A stretch of 64,000 nt of DNA from Lactobacillus sp. W8174 (GTDB lineage: Bacteria; Bacillota; Bacilli; Lactobacillales; Lactobacillaceae), in contig NZ_JACFRN010000005.1 in the NCBI RefSeq assembly GCF_016100975.1, forward strand, positions 1 through 64,000. Direction: 5' to 3'. The notes under the pieces were generated by a model that did not search any database, was not told where the DNA came from, and worked only from the letters and a program-made list of their open reading frames with translations. Below are positions 17,877 to 26,617 of the stretch, in pieces (position 1 is the stretch's first letter; every line of letters begins with the position of its first letter). A program made the translations under genes and the position numbers.

Positions 17877-18869
17877 TTAAGCTAATAAATTTTGTAAAGC
17901 CTTGTGGCCGTCATTATTAAGTTGGTCTTTAAGCAAATACGTAAATACTGCTCTCATTGCTGTTTTTTTGTTTGCAGCTTGCTGCCAGATAATAGATTTT
18001 TTGCCATCAAGAACAGAAGCCGTTACCTCTTCGCCCCGGTTTGCTGGCAAACAATGCATAAACTTAACGGCGGGATTTTTTGTTTTAGCTAATAACTTAT
18101 CATTAACCTGATATTTAGGATAAAAAATCTTCATATATTCTTCCTTATCAAGCTCTTGCTCATACAGACCATACCAAACATCTGTATATACAAAATCAGC
18201 ACCTTCCAAAACTTTTTCATCATCAGATAGTGTAATTGTGCCACCATTTTCTTGAGCAATTTTTTCTGCTTTTTGCAATAATTTTGAAGATAATTGCTTT
18301 TCTTTAGGACCATATTGGACAAACTGCATCCCCATTTGAGCACACAAAAATAATGCTGAAACAGTAATTTGGGTTGCATCTCCCACAAAAACCAGCTTCA
18401 CATCAGATAGTTTTTTCCCTTGAGGCAAAAATTCCTTGATTGTAATTAAATCTCCTAGGGCTTGTGTTGGATGATCATTATCACTCATAAAATTAACTAC
18501 GGGTGCAGGCGAATTTTGAGCAATTTCAACAATATCCTCATGACTGGCAGTCCTAACCCCGATGATATCAACCAAGTCACCTAGGGCATGACTGGTATCA
18601 GCTAAGCCTTCATGACCATTTTCTCCTAGTTGTATTTGACCCGGAGCCAAATACAAGGCATGTCCACCTAGTTCAGTCATGGCTGTTTCAGCTGAACAAC
18701 GAGTTCTGGTAGAAACCTGATCAAAAATCATTCCCAAACTTTTTCCTTTTAATAACGATGGGTAATCTCCATGATTAATAGCTTCTTTAATTTTAATACC
18801 CAGCTCAGCTAAATATTGCATCTCGTCTTTTGAAAAGCTACAGGTATCAATAAAGTCTCTTTTAACCAA
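17877..18869 (-). CDS. ptcA: putrescine carbamoyltransferase
   Basis: It is predicted to convert N-carbamoylputrescine and phosphate to putrescine and carbamoyl phosphate, in agmatine breakdown. The carbamoyl phosphate loop is STRTR (53-57) and the HCLPA motif is MHCLPANRGEEV. It lacks the SMG loop of ornithine carbamoyltransferase. Instead it has YTDVWYGLYEQEL and FYPKYQVN, which as I remember the Enterococcus enzyme is the putrescine-type version, along with LAPGQIQLG and MSDNDHPTQ. I start it at TTG (18869), six bases after GGAGG, giving 330 residues beginning MVKRDF. The neighbours show no agmatine deiminase or carbamate kinase, so the pathway partners must lie elsewhere or be absent. Without a search an ornithine enzyme cannot be fully excluded. 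Confidence 0.8.
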   Translation of the reverse strand: MVKRDFIDTCSFSKDEMQYLAELGIKIKEAINHGDYPSLLKGKSLGMIFDQVSTRTRCSAETAMTELGGHALYLAPGQIQLGENGHEGLADTSHALGDLVDIIGVRTASHEDIVEIAQNSPAPVVNFMSDNDHPTQALGDLITIKEFLPQGKKLSDVKLVFVGDATQITVSALFLCAQMGMQFVQYGPKEKQLSSKLLQKAEKIAQENGGTITLSDDEKVLEGADFVYTDVWYGLYEQELDKEEYMKIFYPKYQVNDKLLAKTKNPAVKFMHCLPANRGEEVTASVLDGKKSIIWQQAANKKTAMRAVFTYLLKDQLNNDGHKALQNLLA

Positions 18870-19073
18870 AAAATCCTCCTTAAAATAACTTCTATTTAGG
18901 TTGTTGCGTACCATAATATAGGAATTAGGCTTTTTTTTAAATCAATTGGGGTCGAATATAGAAAGTCTTAATTACTTTTAAAACATTTTTAGCAAAAGTT
19001 TGATTTTTAATTTTTGGAACTAAACTTATAACTGAAGTATTTTTCATTTATATCAAGTTCGAAAATGATAAAC

Positions 19074-19102
19074 AAAAAAGCAGCTTGAAAATCAAGCTAC
19101 TT
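19074..19102 (-). terminator. terminator downstream of the 508-residue surface protein gene
   Basis: Seven-base arms AGCTTGA (19082-19088) and TCAAGCT (19092-19098), with further pairing outside, are followed by a T-run on the minus strand. It lies 15 bases past the gene's stop. Confidence 0.75.
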
Positions 19103-19112
19103 AATAATAATT

Positions 19113-20639
19113 TTAATTCGTGTTACCGGCTGTTAGTTCTCCTCTTTGAGCAAACTCAACATAAAGCTTATTGCCATATGAGGATAGTCCTTCAATTTCA
19201 CGTCTAACATTCAAATGGTGGGTCTTCTTAAATGTGCCATCTTTATCAACTTTAAAGATGTAATCATTGAAGCCAACATAGAATTGACTGTGCTTTTGAT
19301 CATAAGTGAATCCTTGGACTGGAGAATGATTACTTACAAAACTGCCTTTTGTGGCACCAACTTCAACTGGAGTCCAGGTGTCACCGCTGCGGGTAACTTT
19401 CCAATATTCGTAATAACCGTGGCCTCCATTATGGAACAGGCAATACATTGTATTGTCACCCGCAAATGTAGCATTGTGAATATATCTTGGACTACCATAA
19501 TTAGAAATTCTAAAGGTCCAAATTTGATTAATCTTCATGTCTGACTTACGGATTTGTAAAATTTCTTCAGAAGCATCCGAATTGCTTGAGGTATTATTAT
19601 TAGCAATTACGTAAACATATTTAGATGATGAACCAATAGCCTGACCATGTCCTAATTTAATATAAGGACTAACTTTAATATGTGATGCATATTTCTTAAA
19701 AGTTGACCAGTTTAGAGCTAATAAGTTTTGTGCCTTAAACTTATTGATGTGTTTTAAGTCATAAGAAACTAAGTGACCGTTTTGCGCTTTACTAGAGTTA
19801 AAGACTGCAACAGTAAAGTTTGAACCATGTACAGTGATTCCTTCTGGAATAACACCTACTTGGCCCATTTTGTCGCCAGCCTTGTGATAGTCAAGACTTA
19901 CAAACCGAGGCTGGAACAACTTAGTTTTTAACGTTAACCCATTAGCTCTAAAAGTATTGGATCTGGTTTCTGGGGTATAGTGATGAGCCGCATTCCAATT
20001 TCTGGATGAAGACTTGGAACTACCCTTCCAAGTCGTAACTTCCTTTGGACCCTTTTTAGGAGTTTTATTGGCTGCTGCGATACCTTCGTTCTTATCAGAG
20101 CGAACTGTTACAGCAACACTAGCCTTAGCCTTGCCATAACTGTAATTAACAGTTGTTTTTCCTGGTGTGCCCGAATTAATCTTAGATTTGGATACATTAA
20201 CTTTACTTGCGTCAACAGCTGTTCCGGCACTATCAGTCACATAATTAATCGCATCTTTAGTATTAAAAGAATACCGATTATTTTGTACTAAACTAACTTT
20301 GTTAGCTACTGAAATCTTATTTCTGGCAAAAAAGTTTTGGTTAACCCAGCCAACTGTACGACCATCAACAATTATTTTCCAAAACTTGCCCTTTTTAGTA
20401 TTTATTGACTTTTTAGACTGAATCTGAGCGTGTTTGAAATACTTTGTCGAAGTAAATTTTCCAGATGGTCCTTTCTTTGAAGCATGATGATAAACTGCAT
20501 AATTGCCATTACCAGCTATCTTAGTGACAGCCTTATGATAACTTTTAGCAGAAATGTATGAATTATTACTCCCAACAAATAAACCAACTGCGGCTATCGT
20601 TCCAGCAACCAGCAGCGTGTTTTTAAATCTTTTTTTCAT
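19113..20639 (-). CDS. secreted surface protein with SH3-like, Ig-like and propeller-like regions
   Basis: The 508-residue protein has an N-terminal signal sequence (about 8-24, LLVAGTIAAVGLFVGS, with cleavage likely near SAKS). An SH3/GW-like unit follows at about 35-110 (NYAVYHHASKK ... WKIIVDGRTVGWVNQNFF), then an Ig-like repeat at about 125-185 (INYVTDSAGTAVDAS ... VNYSYGKAKASVAVTV). The last 280 residues form a beta-rich block with propeller-like motifs: HGQAIGSSSKYVYVI, EEILQIRKSDMKI, YYEYWKVTRSGD, SPVQGFTYD and EIEGLSSYGNKLYV. GW/SH3 units bind wall polymers, so it is probably wall-associated without a sortase motif. Its paralogue lies at 30608. I do not know a named family for the C-terminal block. 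Ribosome binding site AGAAGGGG precedes the ATG. Confidence 0.8.
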   Translation of the reverse strand: MKKRFKNTLLVAGTIAAVGLFVGSNNSYISAKSYHKAVTKIAGNGNYAVYHHASKKGPSGKFTSTKYFKHAQIQSKKSINTKKGKFWKIIVDGRTVGWVNQNFFARNKISVANKVSLVQNNRYSFNTKDAINYVTDSAGTAVDASKVNVSKSKINSGTPGKTTVNYSYGKAKASVAVTVRSDKNEGIAAANKTPKKGPKEVTTWKGSSKSSSRNWNAAHHYTPETRSNTFRANGLTLKTKLFQPRFVSLDYHKAGDKMGQVGVIPEGITVHGSNFTVAVFNSSKAQNGHLVSYDLKHINKFKAQNLLALNWSTFKKYASHIKVSPYIKLGHGQAIGSSSKYVYVIANNNTSSNSDASEEILQIRKSDMKINQIWTFRISNYGSPRYIHNATFAGDNTMYCLFHNGGHGYYEYWKVTRSGDTWTPVEVGATKGSFVSNHSPVQGFTYDQKHSQFYVGFNDYIFKVDKDGTFKKTHHLNVRREIEGLSSYGNKLYVEFAQRGELTAGNTN

Positions 20640-20805
20640 TAAAGCTTACAACCCCTTCTTTTATAATATAATAACAGTTTTGCACTTTTTCAGGCATAAA
20701 TCAATAATTACCGCCGTTATAAAAAATAAACTACTTTTTATTAGATTTTTAGAATCATTTAAGCTAAAATAATAAAATTGTTATCTTAAATAAGGGAGTA
20801 GTTTC

Positions 20806-22242
20806 ATGGGTGAAACACCAAACAATTCTAAAAAGATGATGTGGACAACGCTTGCTACTATGGCTTTTTCTATAGTATGGAGCTTCGGCAACGTTGTTAA
20901 CGGATTTATATATTTTGATGGTACAAAGGTAATATTCAGCTGGATTGTTATTTTCCTGCTTTTCTTTATTCCTTATGCCTTAATGGTTGGTGAACTAGGA
21001 TCTGTTTTTAAAGATTCTGAAGGCGGCGTAGCCTCTTGGATTAACGCCACCATTGGACCTAAATGGGCTTATTATGCTGGCTGGACCTTTTGGGCCGTTC
21101 ACGTAGTTTACATTTCCAGTAAAGGTACAGGTGGCTTGAGAGGCATGGCCTGGGGTATATTTGGAAATACAAACTGGTATGACAGTCTGCCAACAGCTTG
21201 GACACAATTAGCTACACTAGTAGTCTTTTTATTCTTTTGCTGGGTAGCCAGTCGGGGAATTCCAGTAATCAAAACTTTGTCAACAATCGCTGGTACTTCA
21301 ATGTTCATCATGTCAATCTTATTTATTATCATGATGTTTGCGGCTCCAATGATTAATCCGCACGCTACTTTCAATACTGTAAACTGGAATTGGCAAAACT
21401 TTGTGCCAGATTTTAACATTAAGTATTTTACTTCTCTTTCTATTTTGGTATTTGCTGTTGGTGGAGCGGAGAAGATTTCACCATATGTGAATAAATTGAA
21501 AAATCCTTCAAAGAATTTTCCGAAAGCTATGTTGGGCTTAGCCGGAATGGTAATGATTTCTGCTATTTTGGGCACAATAGCTTTAGCATTAATGTTTGAT
21601 CCAAAAACCGTTAACGGTAATTTGAATGAATACATTTCAAACGGGCCTTACATTGCCTTTCAAAAATTGGGTGAATACTACGGAGTTGGTGGATTATTCC
21701 TCTACATTTATGCCTGGTGCAATGTGATCGGTCAATTTTCCGCACTGGTTATAAGTATTGATGCTCCTCTTAGAATGCTGTTAGGAGGCAAAGAAGCTAA
21801 AGACTTCATTCCTAAAAAGCTCTTAAAAGTTAATAAGCATGGTGCTTACATTAACGGTATTTGGATGATTGTTATTCTTTCTGGTGGAATTATAGCACTT
21901 CAAGCCGTTATGCCTGATGCACAAGCAGTAATGGCACAGTTGGTCAAGCTTAATTCGATTGTGATGCCTATGCGTTATCTATGGGTTTTTATTGCATATT
22001 TGGCTTTACGAAAACAACATGAAAAGTTCCATAACGGTTTTGACAACTACCAAATGACCAAGCACCAATGGTTAGCATATTTAGCTGGTCTTTGGGGATT
22101 GGCTGTTACTATTGCATGCTGTTTAATGGGTATGTACTCATCTGATCCATTTACATTATGTCTAAATATCGCTACCCCTGTAGTTTTACTGCTACTTGGT
22201 TTGATTATGCCGACTATCAGACGACATCAAGAAGAAAAGTAA
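20806..22242 (+). CDS. APC-family amino acid/polyamine permease
   Basis: The 478-residue protein has about twelve hydrophobic helices and is laid out like the amino-acid/polyamine/organocation family. Marks are the N-terminal helix WSFGNVVNGFIYF, the loop YALMVGELGSVFKDSEGGVA and the helix GGAEKISPYVNKL. It resembles the amino acid antiporters annotated in lactobacilli as GadC/YtnA-like or agmatine:putrescine exchangers. Its position 2 kb from the putrescine carbamoyltransferase makes the last choice attractive, but a surface protein gene on the opposite strand lies between them. The substrate is not determined. The ATG follows AAGGGAG, and a terminator follows. Confidence 0.85.
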   Translation: MGETPNNSKKMMWTTLATMAFSIVWSFGNVVNGFIYFDGTKVIFSWIVIFLLFFIPYALMVGELGSVFKDSEGGVASWINATIGPKWAYYAGWTFWAVHVVYISSKGTGGLRGMAWGIFGNTNWYDSLPTAWTQLATLVVFLFFCWVASRGIPVIKTLSTIAGTSMFIMSILFIIMMFAAPMINPHATFNTVNWNWQNFVPDFNIKYFTSLSILVFAVGGAEKISPYVNKLKNPSKNFPKAMLGLAGMVMISAILGTIALALMFDPKTVNGNLNEYISNGPYIAFQKLGEYYGVGGLFLYIYAWCNVIGQFSALVISIDAPLRMLLGGKEAKDFIPKKLLKVNKHGAYINGIWMIVILSGGIIALQAVMPDAQAVMAQLVKLNSIVMPMRYLWVFIAYLALRKQHEKFHNGFDNYQMTKHQWLAYLAGLWGLAVTIACCLMGMYSSDPFTLCLNIATPVVLLLLGLIMPTIRRHQEEK

Positions 22243-22248
22243 TAATTT

Positions 22249-22278
22249 AAAAAATCGCCTTGCTTAAGGCGGTTTTTT
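22249..22278 (+). terminator. terminator downstream of the APC permease gene
   Basis: Thirteen-base arms AAAAAATCGCCTT (22249-22261) and AAGGCGGTTTTTT (22266-22278) pair with one G-U, and the right arm itself ends in a T-run. It separates the permease gene from perR. Confidence 0.88.
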
Positions 22279-22328
22279 CTTTACCAAAAATGCTAAACTA
22301 TAACTAAATAATAAAGGAGATGAGAACT

Positions 22329-22775
22329 TTGCCGGATTTTCATAATGATGCTGAAAACTTATTGCGTAATCATCACTTAAAAGCCACTAAGCCCCGTTTA
22401 AAAATATTAGAATACTTAATGGCACATCATAATCATCCTACTGCGGCCACAATCTTTTCAGCAATTAGTGGTGATGAACCTACTTATCGTGCTACGGTTT
22501 ACAATACTCTAAACAAATTAGTTGATGCCGGAATTGTGATTGAAATAAAAAATGGCGATGATTCTCTGCACTACGATTACTTTGTCAAACCACACTTTCA
22601 TATTATCTGTAAAAAATGTGGCAAAATTGCTGACGTTTATTATCCTGATTTTGACTCAATTGAAAACCGCATGAGAACAGAAGCAGAAAAGCAAACTGAT
22701 TTTATTACATCTTCTAGTCATGTTGAAATATACGGTACCTGTCCAGACTGCCAAAAGAAAGAAAAAAAGAGCTGA
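22329..22775 (+). CDS. perR: PerR-type Fur-family peroxide regulator
   Basis: It is predicted to repress peroxide-defence genes until its bound metal is oxidised. I start it at TTG (22329), nine bases after AAGGAG; the ATG at 22320 touches that site and would be too close. That gives 148 residues. A winged helix domain (KPRLKILEYL ... RATVYNTLNKLVDAG) is followed by the metal site. HYDYFVKPHFHIICKKCGK supplies the aspartate and paired histidines of PerR, and CKKC plus CPDC form the structural zinc site. The pattern is closer to PerR than to Fur or Zur. A hairpin overlapping the stop ends the transcript. Confidence 0.88.
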   Translation: MPDFHNDAENLLRNHHLKATKPRLKILEYLMAHHNHPTAATIFSAISGDEPTYRATVYNTLNKLVDAGIVIEIKNGDDSLHYDYFVKPHFHIICKKCGKIADVYYPDFDSIENRMRTEAEKQTDFITSSSHVEIYGTCPDCQKKEKKS

Positions 22776-22786
22776 GGCTCTTTTCT
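22764..22786 (+). terminator. terminator overlapping the perR stop
   Basis: AAAAGAGC (22765-22772) and GCTCTTTT (22777-22784) form a short stem with a TGAG loop, followed by T-rich sequence. The stop codon TGA lies in the loop. Confidence 0.7.
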
Positions 22787-23063
22787 TTGTTATAAATAAT
22801 TTATTGGTAACTTTCTTTAACCCAATTTATTTTACCATTTGCTTTTTGCTAACTGACGCAATTTTTCATCTATATGCTGGTAATTTGAGAACCAATGCAG
22901 ATCAATACAAGCTTTTTATTCTGTACTAAAAGTAAGTTACTTCAGATGAATGTGACAAAATAAAAATTAATTCTACTCTTCTTAATGAATCTCTTTTAGT
23001 CATGATATTTTTGAATTTATAACTATTAATTACATTATAATTTTCATTTTTAAATTTTGTGGG
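22787..23063. other. A/T-rich gap between perR and the lipoprotein gene
   Basis: About 280 bases without a clear gene. A minus-strand stretch at 22832-22897 reads LHWFSNYQHIDEKLRQLAKS and then stops at TAA (22832-22834). It looks like the 3' end of a lost gene but is too short to name. I see no promoter or RNA gene here. Confidence 0.4.
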
Positions 23064-24107
23064 TTACTTAATATAGTATAAATCGCTAAATTCTTTATTT
23101 TTATTTTGCAAGGCAAGTTGCGGTGTTTTCCAATAAATTTGATCAGTTGCTATTGAGGCACCGCTTGCAGCAACTAAAACTGGTTGACCCATTTCTGAAT
23201 GCAGACCCAAAAATATACCATCTCCTGCTCCCTGCATCCAAGCTCGAAAATTAATCCATCTGATGCCATGAATCTTTCTGTTCATTTCTCCTGTCATTTT
23301 CCAATTTTCGGTTCTTATTTGATAGTTTTTAGACATTTCTCCATAAGTTTTATGTTCAAAAAATTTATCATCGATTCGATGCAGTTCATATTTCTCACCA
23401 TTGTCAATAGTATAATTTAGGCCAATTGTCGTAGTATTCATATGCTTATTAAAATAACTATACCAGTTACCTCGCATAGCAAGTGGCATGATAAAAGACC
23501 CAGCATCACCCTGCATTTTTTGGCTCATCAACTTGGGACTGATCCTTAAATCAAAAATCTTAGTTTTACGGACATATTTGCTAATTAAATAATCCCAGTC
23601 ATTTTCTTTCAAGTATTGAATCATAGTTCTAAAAGTTGTTTGTCCCAACTCTTTCATGCCATTGTTTGTATATAAATAGACAACATTATCTTGACCCACC
23701 TGTTTTAATGTATAAAGCACTTCGTGATCACCTACTTGGTAAACTACACCAAAGCTCGAAGGTACATGAGGAAAATATTCGCTATTTTTAACAGCAACAG
23801 CAAATCCATTTTCTTTTTCTTCAGTTAATGTTTTTTGCCAGTCACCGCCATATTTTTTGGCAGCATATACCGCTATGACTGTAGCCGTTTTTTTAGGATT
23901 TATGCTGGAATCAATTGCTTTACGTTTTATAGGAGCAGATTTAGTCTCAGAATCAGATTTATTGGGCTTTGATTTTACTATTTCGGGGGCAGAAGCAGAC
24001 TTTGTTTGTTTTTGTTGACTACAAGCCGATAATAATAAAAGTATTAAGGACGAATAAGCCAAAAATTGCAGTATTTTTAAGTTACCTAACATTTTCAAGA
24101 ATTTCAT
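23064..24107 (-). CDS. lipoprotein with RG-x-W(Y/F) C-terminal domain
   Basis: The 347-residue protein has a lipoprotein signal (SSLILLLLSACSQQ), with the lipid-modified cysteine at about residue 29 and a Ser/Lys-rich linker behind it. The middle part (about 70-170) is a globular region unlike anything I recognise. The C-terminal half opens with LAMRGNWYSYFNKHMN and closes with DQIYWKTPQLALQNKN, the two blocks shared with the protein at 12510. Lgt at 45531 would attach the lipid. It lies 55 bases after the gtrB-like gene and may be co-transcribed with it, which would place it in envelope glycan metabolism. Function unknown. Confidence 0.78.
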   Translation of the reverse strand: MKFLKMLGNLKILQFLAYSSLILLLLSACSQQKQTKSASAPEIVKSKPNKSDSETKSAPIKRKAIDSSINPKKTATVIAVYAAKKYGGDWQKTLTEEKENGFAVAVKNSEYFPHVPSSFGVVYQVGDHEVLYTLKQVGQDNVVYLYTNNGMKELGQTTFRTMIQYLKENDWDYLISKYVRKTKIFDLRISPKLMSQKMQGDAGSFIMPLAMRGNWYSYFNKHMNTTTIGLNYTIDNGEKYELHRIDDKFFEHKTYGEMSKNYQIRTENWKMTGEMNRKIHGIRWINFRAWMQGAGDGIFLGLHSEMGQPVLVAASGASIATDQIYWKTPQLALQNKNKEFSDLYYIK

Positions 24108-24162
24108 TTTTGAATTTTTAAACTCTTTCTTTAATTCTCCGATTATAATATATTATCATAAA

Positions 24163-25122
24163 TTAGTCTGCATTATTCTTATGATAAAGATCTCTTTCAA
24201 TTGTATATCGCGGGCGCTTTTTCACCTCTTTAAAAATTTTGCCAACATATTCACCAATTATGCTGATACAAATAAGTTGGACTCCGCCCAAAGCCCAAAT
24301 TGAGATCATTAAGGATGACCAACCAGAAACGGTATTGCCTTTAGCGTTTTGAATAAAAGTATAAATTAACAAAATTAGTGCAATTAAGACAATTAATAAA
24401 CCTAAATTCATGATTAATCTAATTGGAACTATTGAAAAAGAAGTAATCCCATCTAACGCTAAGTTAATCATTTTCCGCAAGGGGTACTTTGATTTACCAG
24501 CTACTCTTTCAGTCCGTTTGTAATACACTTTTGCTGAAGGAAAACCAATCAGTGGAACCAAACCTCGTAAAAATAAATTTCGCTCAGGATAATTTATTAA
24601 AGCAGTTACAGCCTGATGACTTAGTAAACGAAAATCTGCTGCGTCTGGTATCATTTTGACACCTAAGCAGTTCATTAGCTTATAAAATATTTTGGCAGTA
24701 ATACGTTTAAAATGTGTATCAGTTTGACGATTGTTCCGCACTCCATAAACTACCTGTGCACCCTCATAATATTTAGCCACCATTTTGATAATAACATTAG
24801 GATCGTCCTGTAAATCTGAATCAATCGTTACTACCATATCTGCATCACTAACTGCAGACATACCCGCAAAAATAGCAGCCTGATGGCCAAAATTGCGACT
24901 TAGTTTTAAACCTGAAACATGTTCTTCATTGCTATACTGCTTGATCAAAAGCCAAGTTTTATCAGTACTACCATCATCGACAAAAACCACTTGACTAGTT
25001 TCTGTTATTTGATGATCTCCAATTAGTCGTTCAATTACTTTTTTAAAAATCGGCTCCGATTTGGGCAAAACTTGTTGCTCATTATAGCAAGGTACAACTA
25101 TACACAATTTGCCTTTTTTCAT
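24163..25122 (-). CDS. GtrB-type polyprenyl-phosphate glycosyltransferase
   Basis: The 319-residue GT2 protein has the N-terminal GT-A domain with VPCYNEQQVLP, VDDGSTDKTW (nucleotide-sugar site) and the DSDLQDDP metal motif. The catalytic region is followed by RTERVAGKSKYPLRKM and then two C-terminal membrane helices (about 235-255 and 270-290). This is the CsbB/GtrB layout, which moves a hexose or related sugar from a nucleotide onto undecaprenyl phosphate on the inner face. It overlaps the upstream membrane glycosyltransferase gene by four bases. Confidence 0.88.
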   Translation of the reverse strand: MKKGKLCIVVPCYNEQQVLPKSEPIFKKVIERLIGDHQITETSQVVFVDDGSTDKTWLLIKQYSNEEHVSGLKLSRNFGHQAAIFAGMSAVSDADMVVTIDSDLQDDPNVIIKMVAKYYEGAQVVYGVRNNRQTDTHFKRITAKIFYKLMNCLGVKMIPDAADFRLLSHQAVTALINYPERNLFLRGLVPLIGFPSAKVYYKRTERVAGKSKYPLRKMINLALDGITSFSIVPIRLIMNLGLLIVLIALILLIYTFIQNAKGNTVSGWSSLMISIWALGGVQLICISIIGEYVGKIFKEVKKRPRYTIERDLYHKNNAD

Positions 25123-26612
25123 AGTTGTACTTCCTTTTTCTCAAATTTTTGTAAAACTATTTGAATTCCAAACAAGGAATAGATAATTAGTATTGGCGTA
25201 AATTCAATTCTGTACCTACCCTGGACCTCAATAATTAACTGTGCTGCAGCGTACGCAAAAAGAATTAATATTAATAAATATGCTTTATCTGGTAATTTCT
25301 TAGAAACAAGACTAAAAGCTCCTATTAACATAAAAATCATTTCTACTGCATTAATGGAGTAGGCCAAAATTAGGAGCAGATGATAGGTCAGATGCCCGCA
25401 ATTTTTGCGGGATAAGGCATAGTTTAAACTGTTAGATGGATAAGACCATAAACAATTAAATTTCCGAATAAAAAGTTTTAGCCATAGATGATTATGATTT
25501 AGGTACTGCACGTTTTCTTTTGTTACCTCTTTCTCTCTTTGTGCCATTTCCACGCGTGATTCAGCTAAGTTAAATTTTTCATCTATAAATTTTCTATAAG
25601 TGCCAGCTGACTGGTAATTTAAGCCTGTAACTAACTTCCATAAACTATCACGATTACTTAAACCATATTCATTCAAACCTGTAGCTTTCACTGCTAAACC
25701 AAATCCCGTCAAAAGCAGAAAATATGTCAAAATAAATGTAAGTAACCTTAAAAAATTATGTTTACCATTTTTTAAATCACCAATAATACTGTAAATCACT
25801 TCAAAAACTATTATTCCTGCAAGATAAATGACGCCTATAGGTCTTAAAAAATTTCCTATTGCTAAAAAAATACCAGCTAATAACCAGGTCTTAATTGAGT
25901 AATTACACATAATGAGGTACAAACTTGCTAAAAAGAACATCATAGCAATATATTGATTACTCAAGCGGTTATTTAGGCAGAACCATTCCATATTTATTGC
26001 CATTAGGAAAACACACCAGCGGCAAAAGATAATCTTTTGCCAAAGTCTTTTAGTTATGCAGTATAAAAGAATCAAAATAATTACTTGATAGAAAATATTC
26101 AGTAATTGCAAAATTCTGATATGGGTCCCCAAAAACTTAACAACCAACATTAAATAAGTTAAAAACCCAGTTTGATATGCCCATTTGGCAAAATAATTAT
26201 TGTCAGTTTGATATATTGCTTTACCCTTTAATGCTTTAAGTGTTGTTTGCCAAAATGTTTCATAGTCACTTGTCTGTTGTATAGGTGTTTTATAGATCCA
26301 AAGACAACTAATCAAAACAAAGACAATAAGCAAGATTGATAAAACAATTATATTATTTCTCTCGCTTTCAGGAATTATAGCTAAAATATAACACGCAAAA
26401 GCTATTGCTAAAAAGACACAAATCATACAAAAAATTAATACTACGCTACTTTTTAGCCCCCTCATTTGATATAAAAGGAAGCAATAAGTTAAAATTCCTA
26501 GTGTCACAAGGCAGCTAAATAATAAAAAACAAATTTTTAAAATTTTAGATACCCAATTTGAAAAATTTATATTCATTTGTTCACGATTTACATTCTTCCT
26601 AAATCTAACCAC
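25119..26612 (-). CDS. GT-C-type polytopic membrane glycosyltransferase
   Basis: The 497-residue protein has at least ten hydrophobic helices and a large external loop (about 300-370, e.g. NEYGLSNRDSLWKLVTGL). It fits the GtrC/GT-C enzymes that take a sugar from undecaprenyl phosphate outside the membrane and add it to a polymer. No catalytic motif is strong enough to name the acceptor; candidates are wall teichoic acid, lipoteichoic acid or a rhamnose-type polysaccharide. The start at 26612 is a GTG within three bases of the gtrA stop; an ATG at 26576 is an alternative. Overlap with the gtrB-like gene shows a shared transcript. Confidence 0.75.
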   Translation of the reverse strand: MVRFRKNVNREQMNINFSNWVSKILKICFLLFSCLVTLGILTYCFLLYQMRGLKSSVVLIFCMICVFLAIAFACYILAIIPESERNNIIVLSILLIVFVLISCLWIYKTPIQQTSDYETFWQTTLKALKGKAIYQTDNNYFAKWAYQTGFLTYLMLVVKFLGTHIRILQLLNIFYQVIILILLYCITKRLWQKIIFCRWCVFLMAINMEWFCLNNRLSNQYIAMMFFLASLYLIMCNYSIKTWLLAGIFLAIGNFLRPIGVIYLAGIIVFEVIYSIIGDLKNGKHNFLRLLTFILTYFLLLTGFGLAVKATGLNEYGLSNRDSLWKLVTGLNYQSAGTYRKFIDEKFNLAESRVEMAQREKEVTKENVQYLNHNHLWLKLFIRKFNCLWSYPSNSLNYALSRKNCGHLTYHLLLILAYSINAVEMIFMLIGAFSLVSKKLPDKAYLLILILFAYAAAQLIIEVQGRYRIEFTPILIIYSLFGIQIVLQKFEKKEVQL

Positions 26613-26617
26613 ATCTT

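Noticed and set aside
17877..18914. Ornithine carbamoyltransferase, starting at ATG 18914
   Set aside because: The ornithine SMG loop is missing, and the loop WYGLYEQEL and FYPKYQVN fit the putrescine enzyme. The first 15 residues overlap the ribosome binding site.
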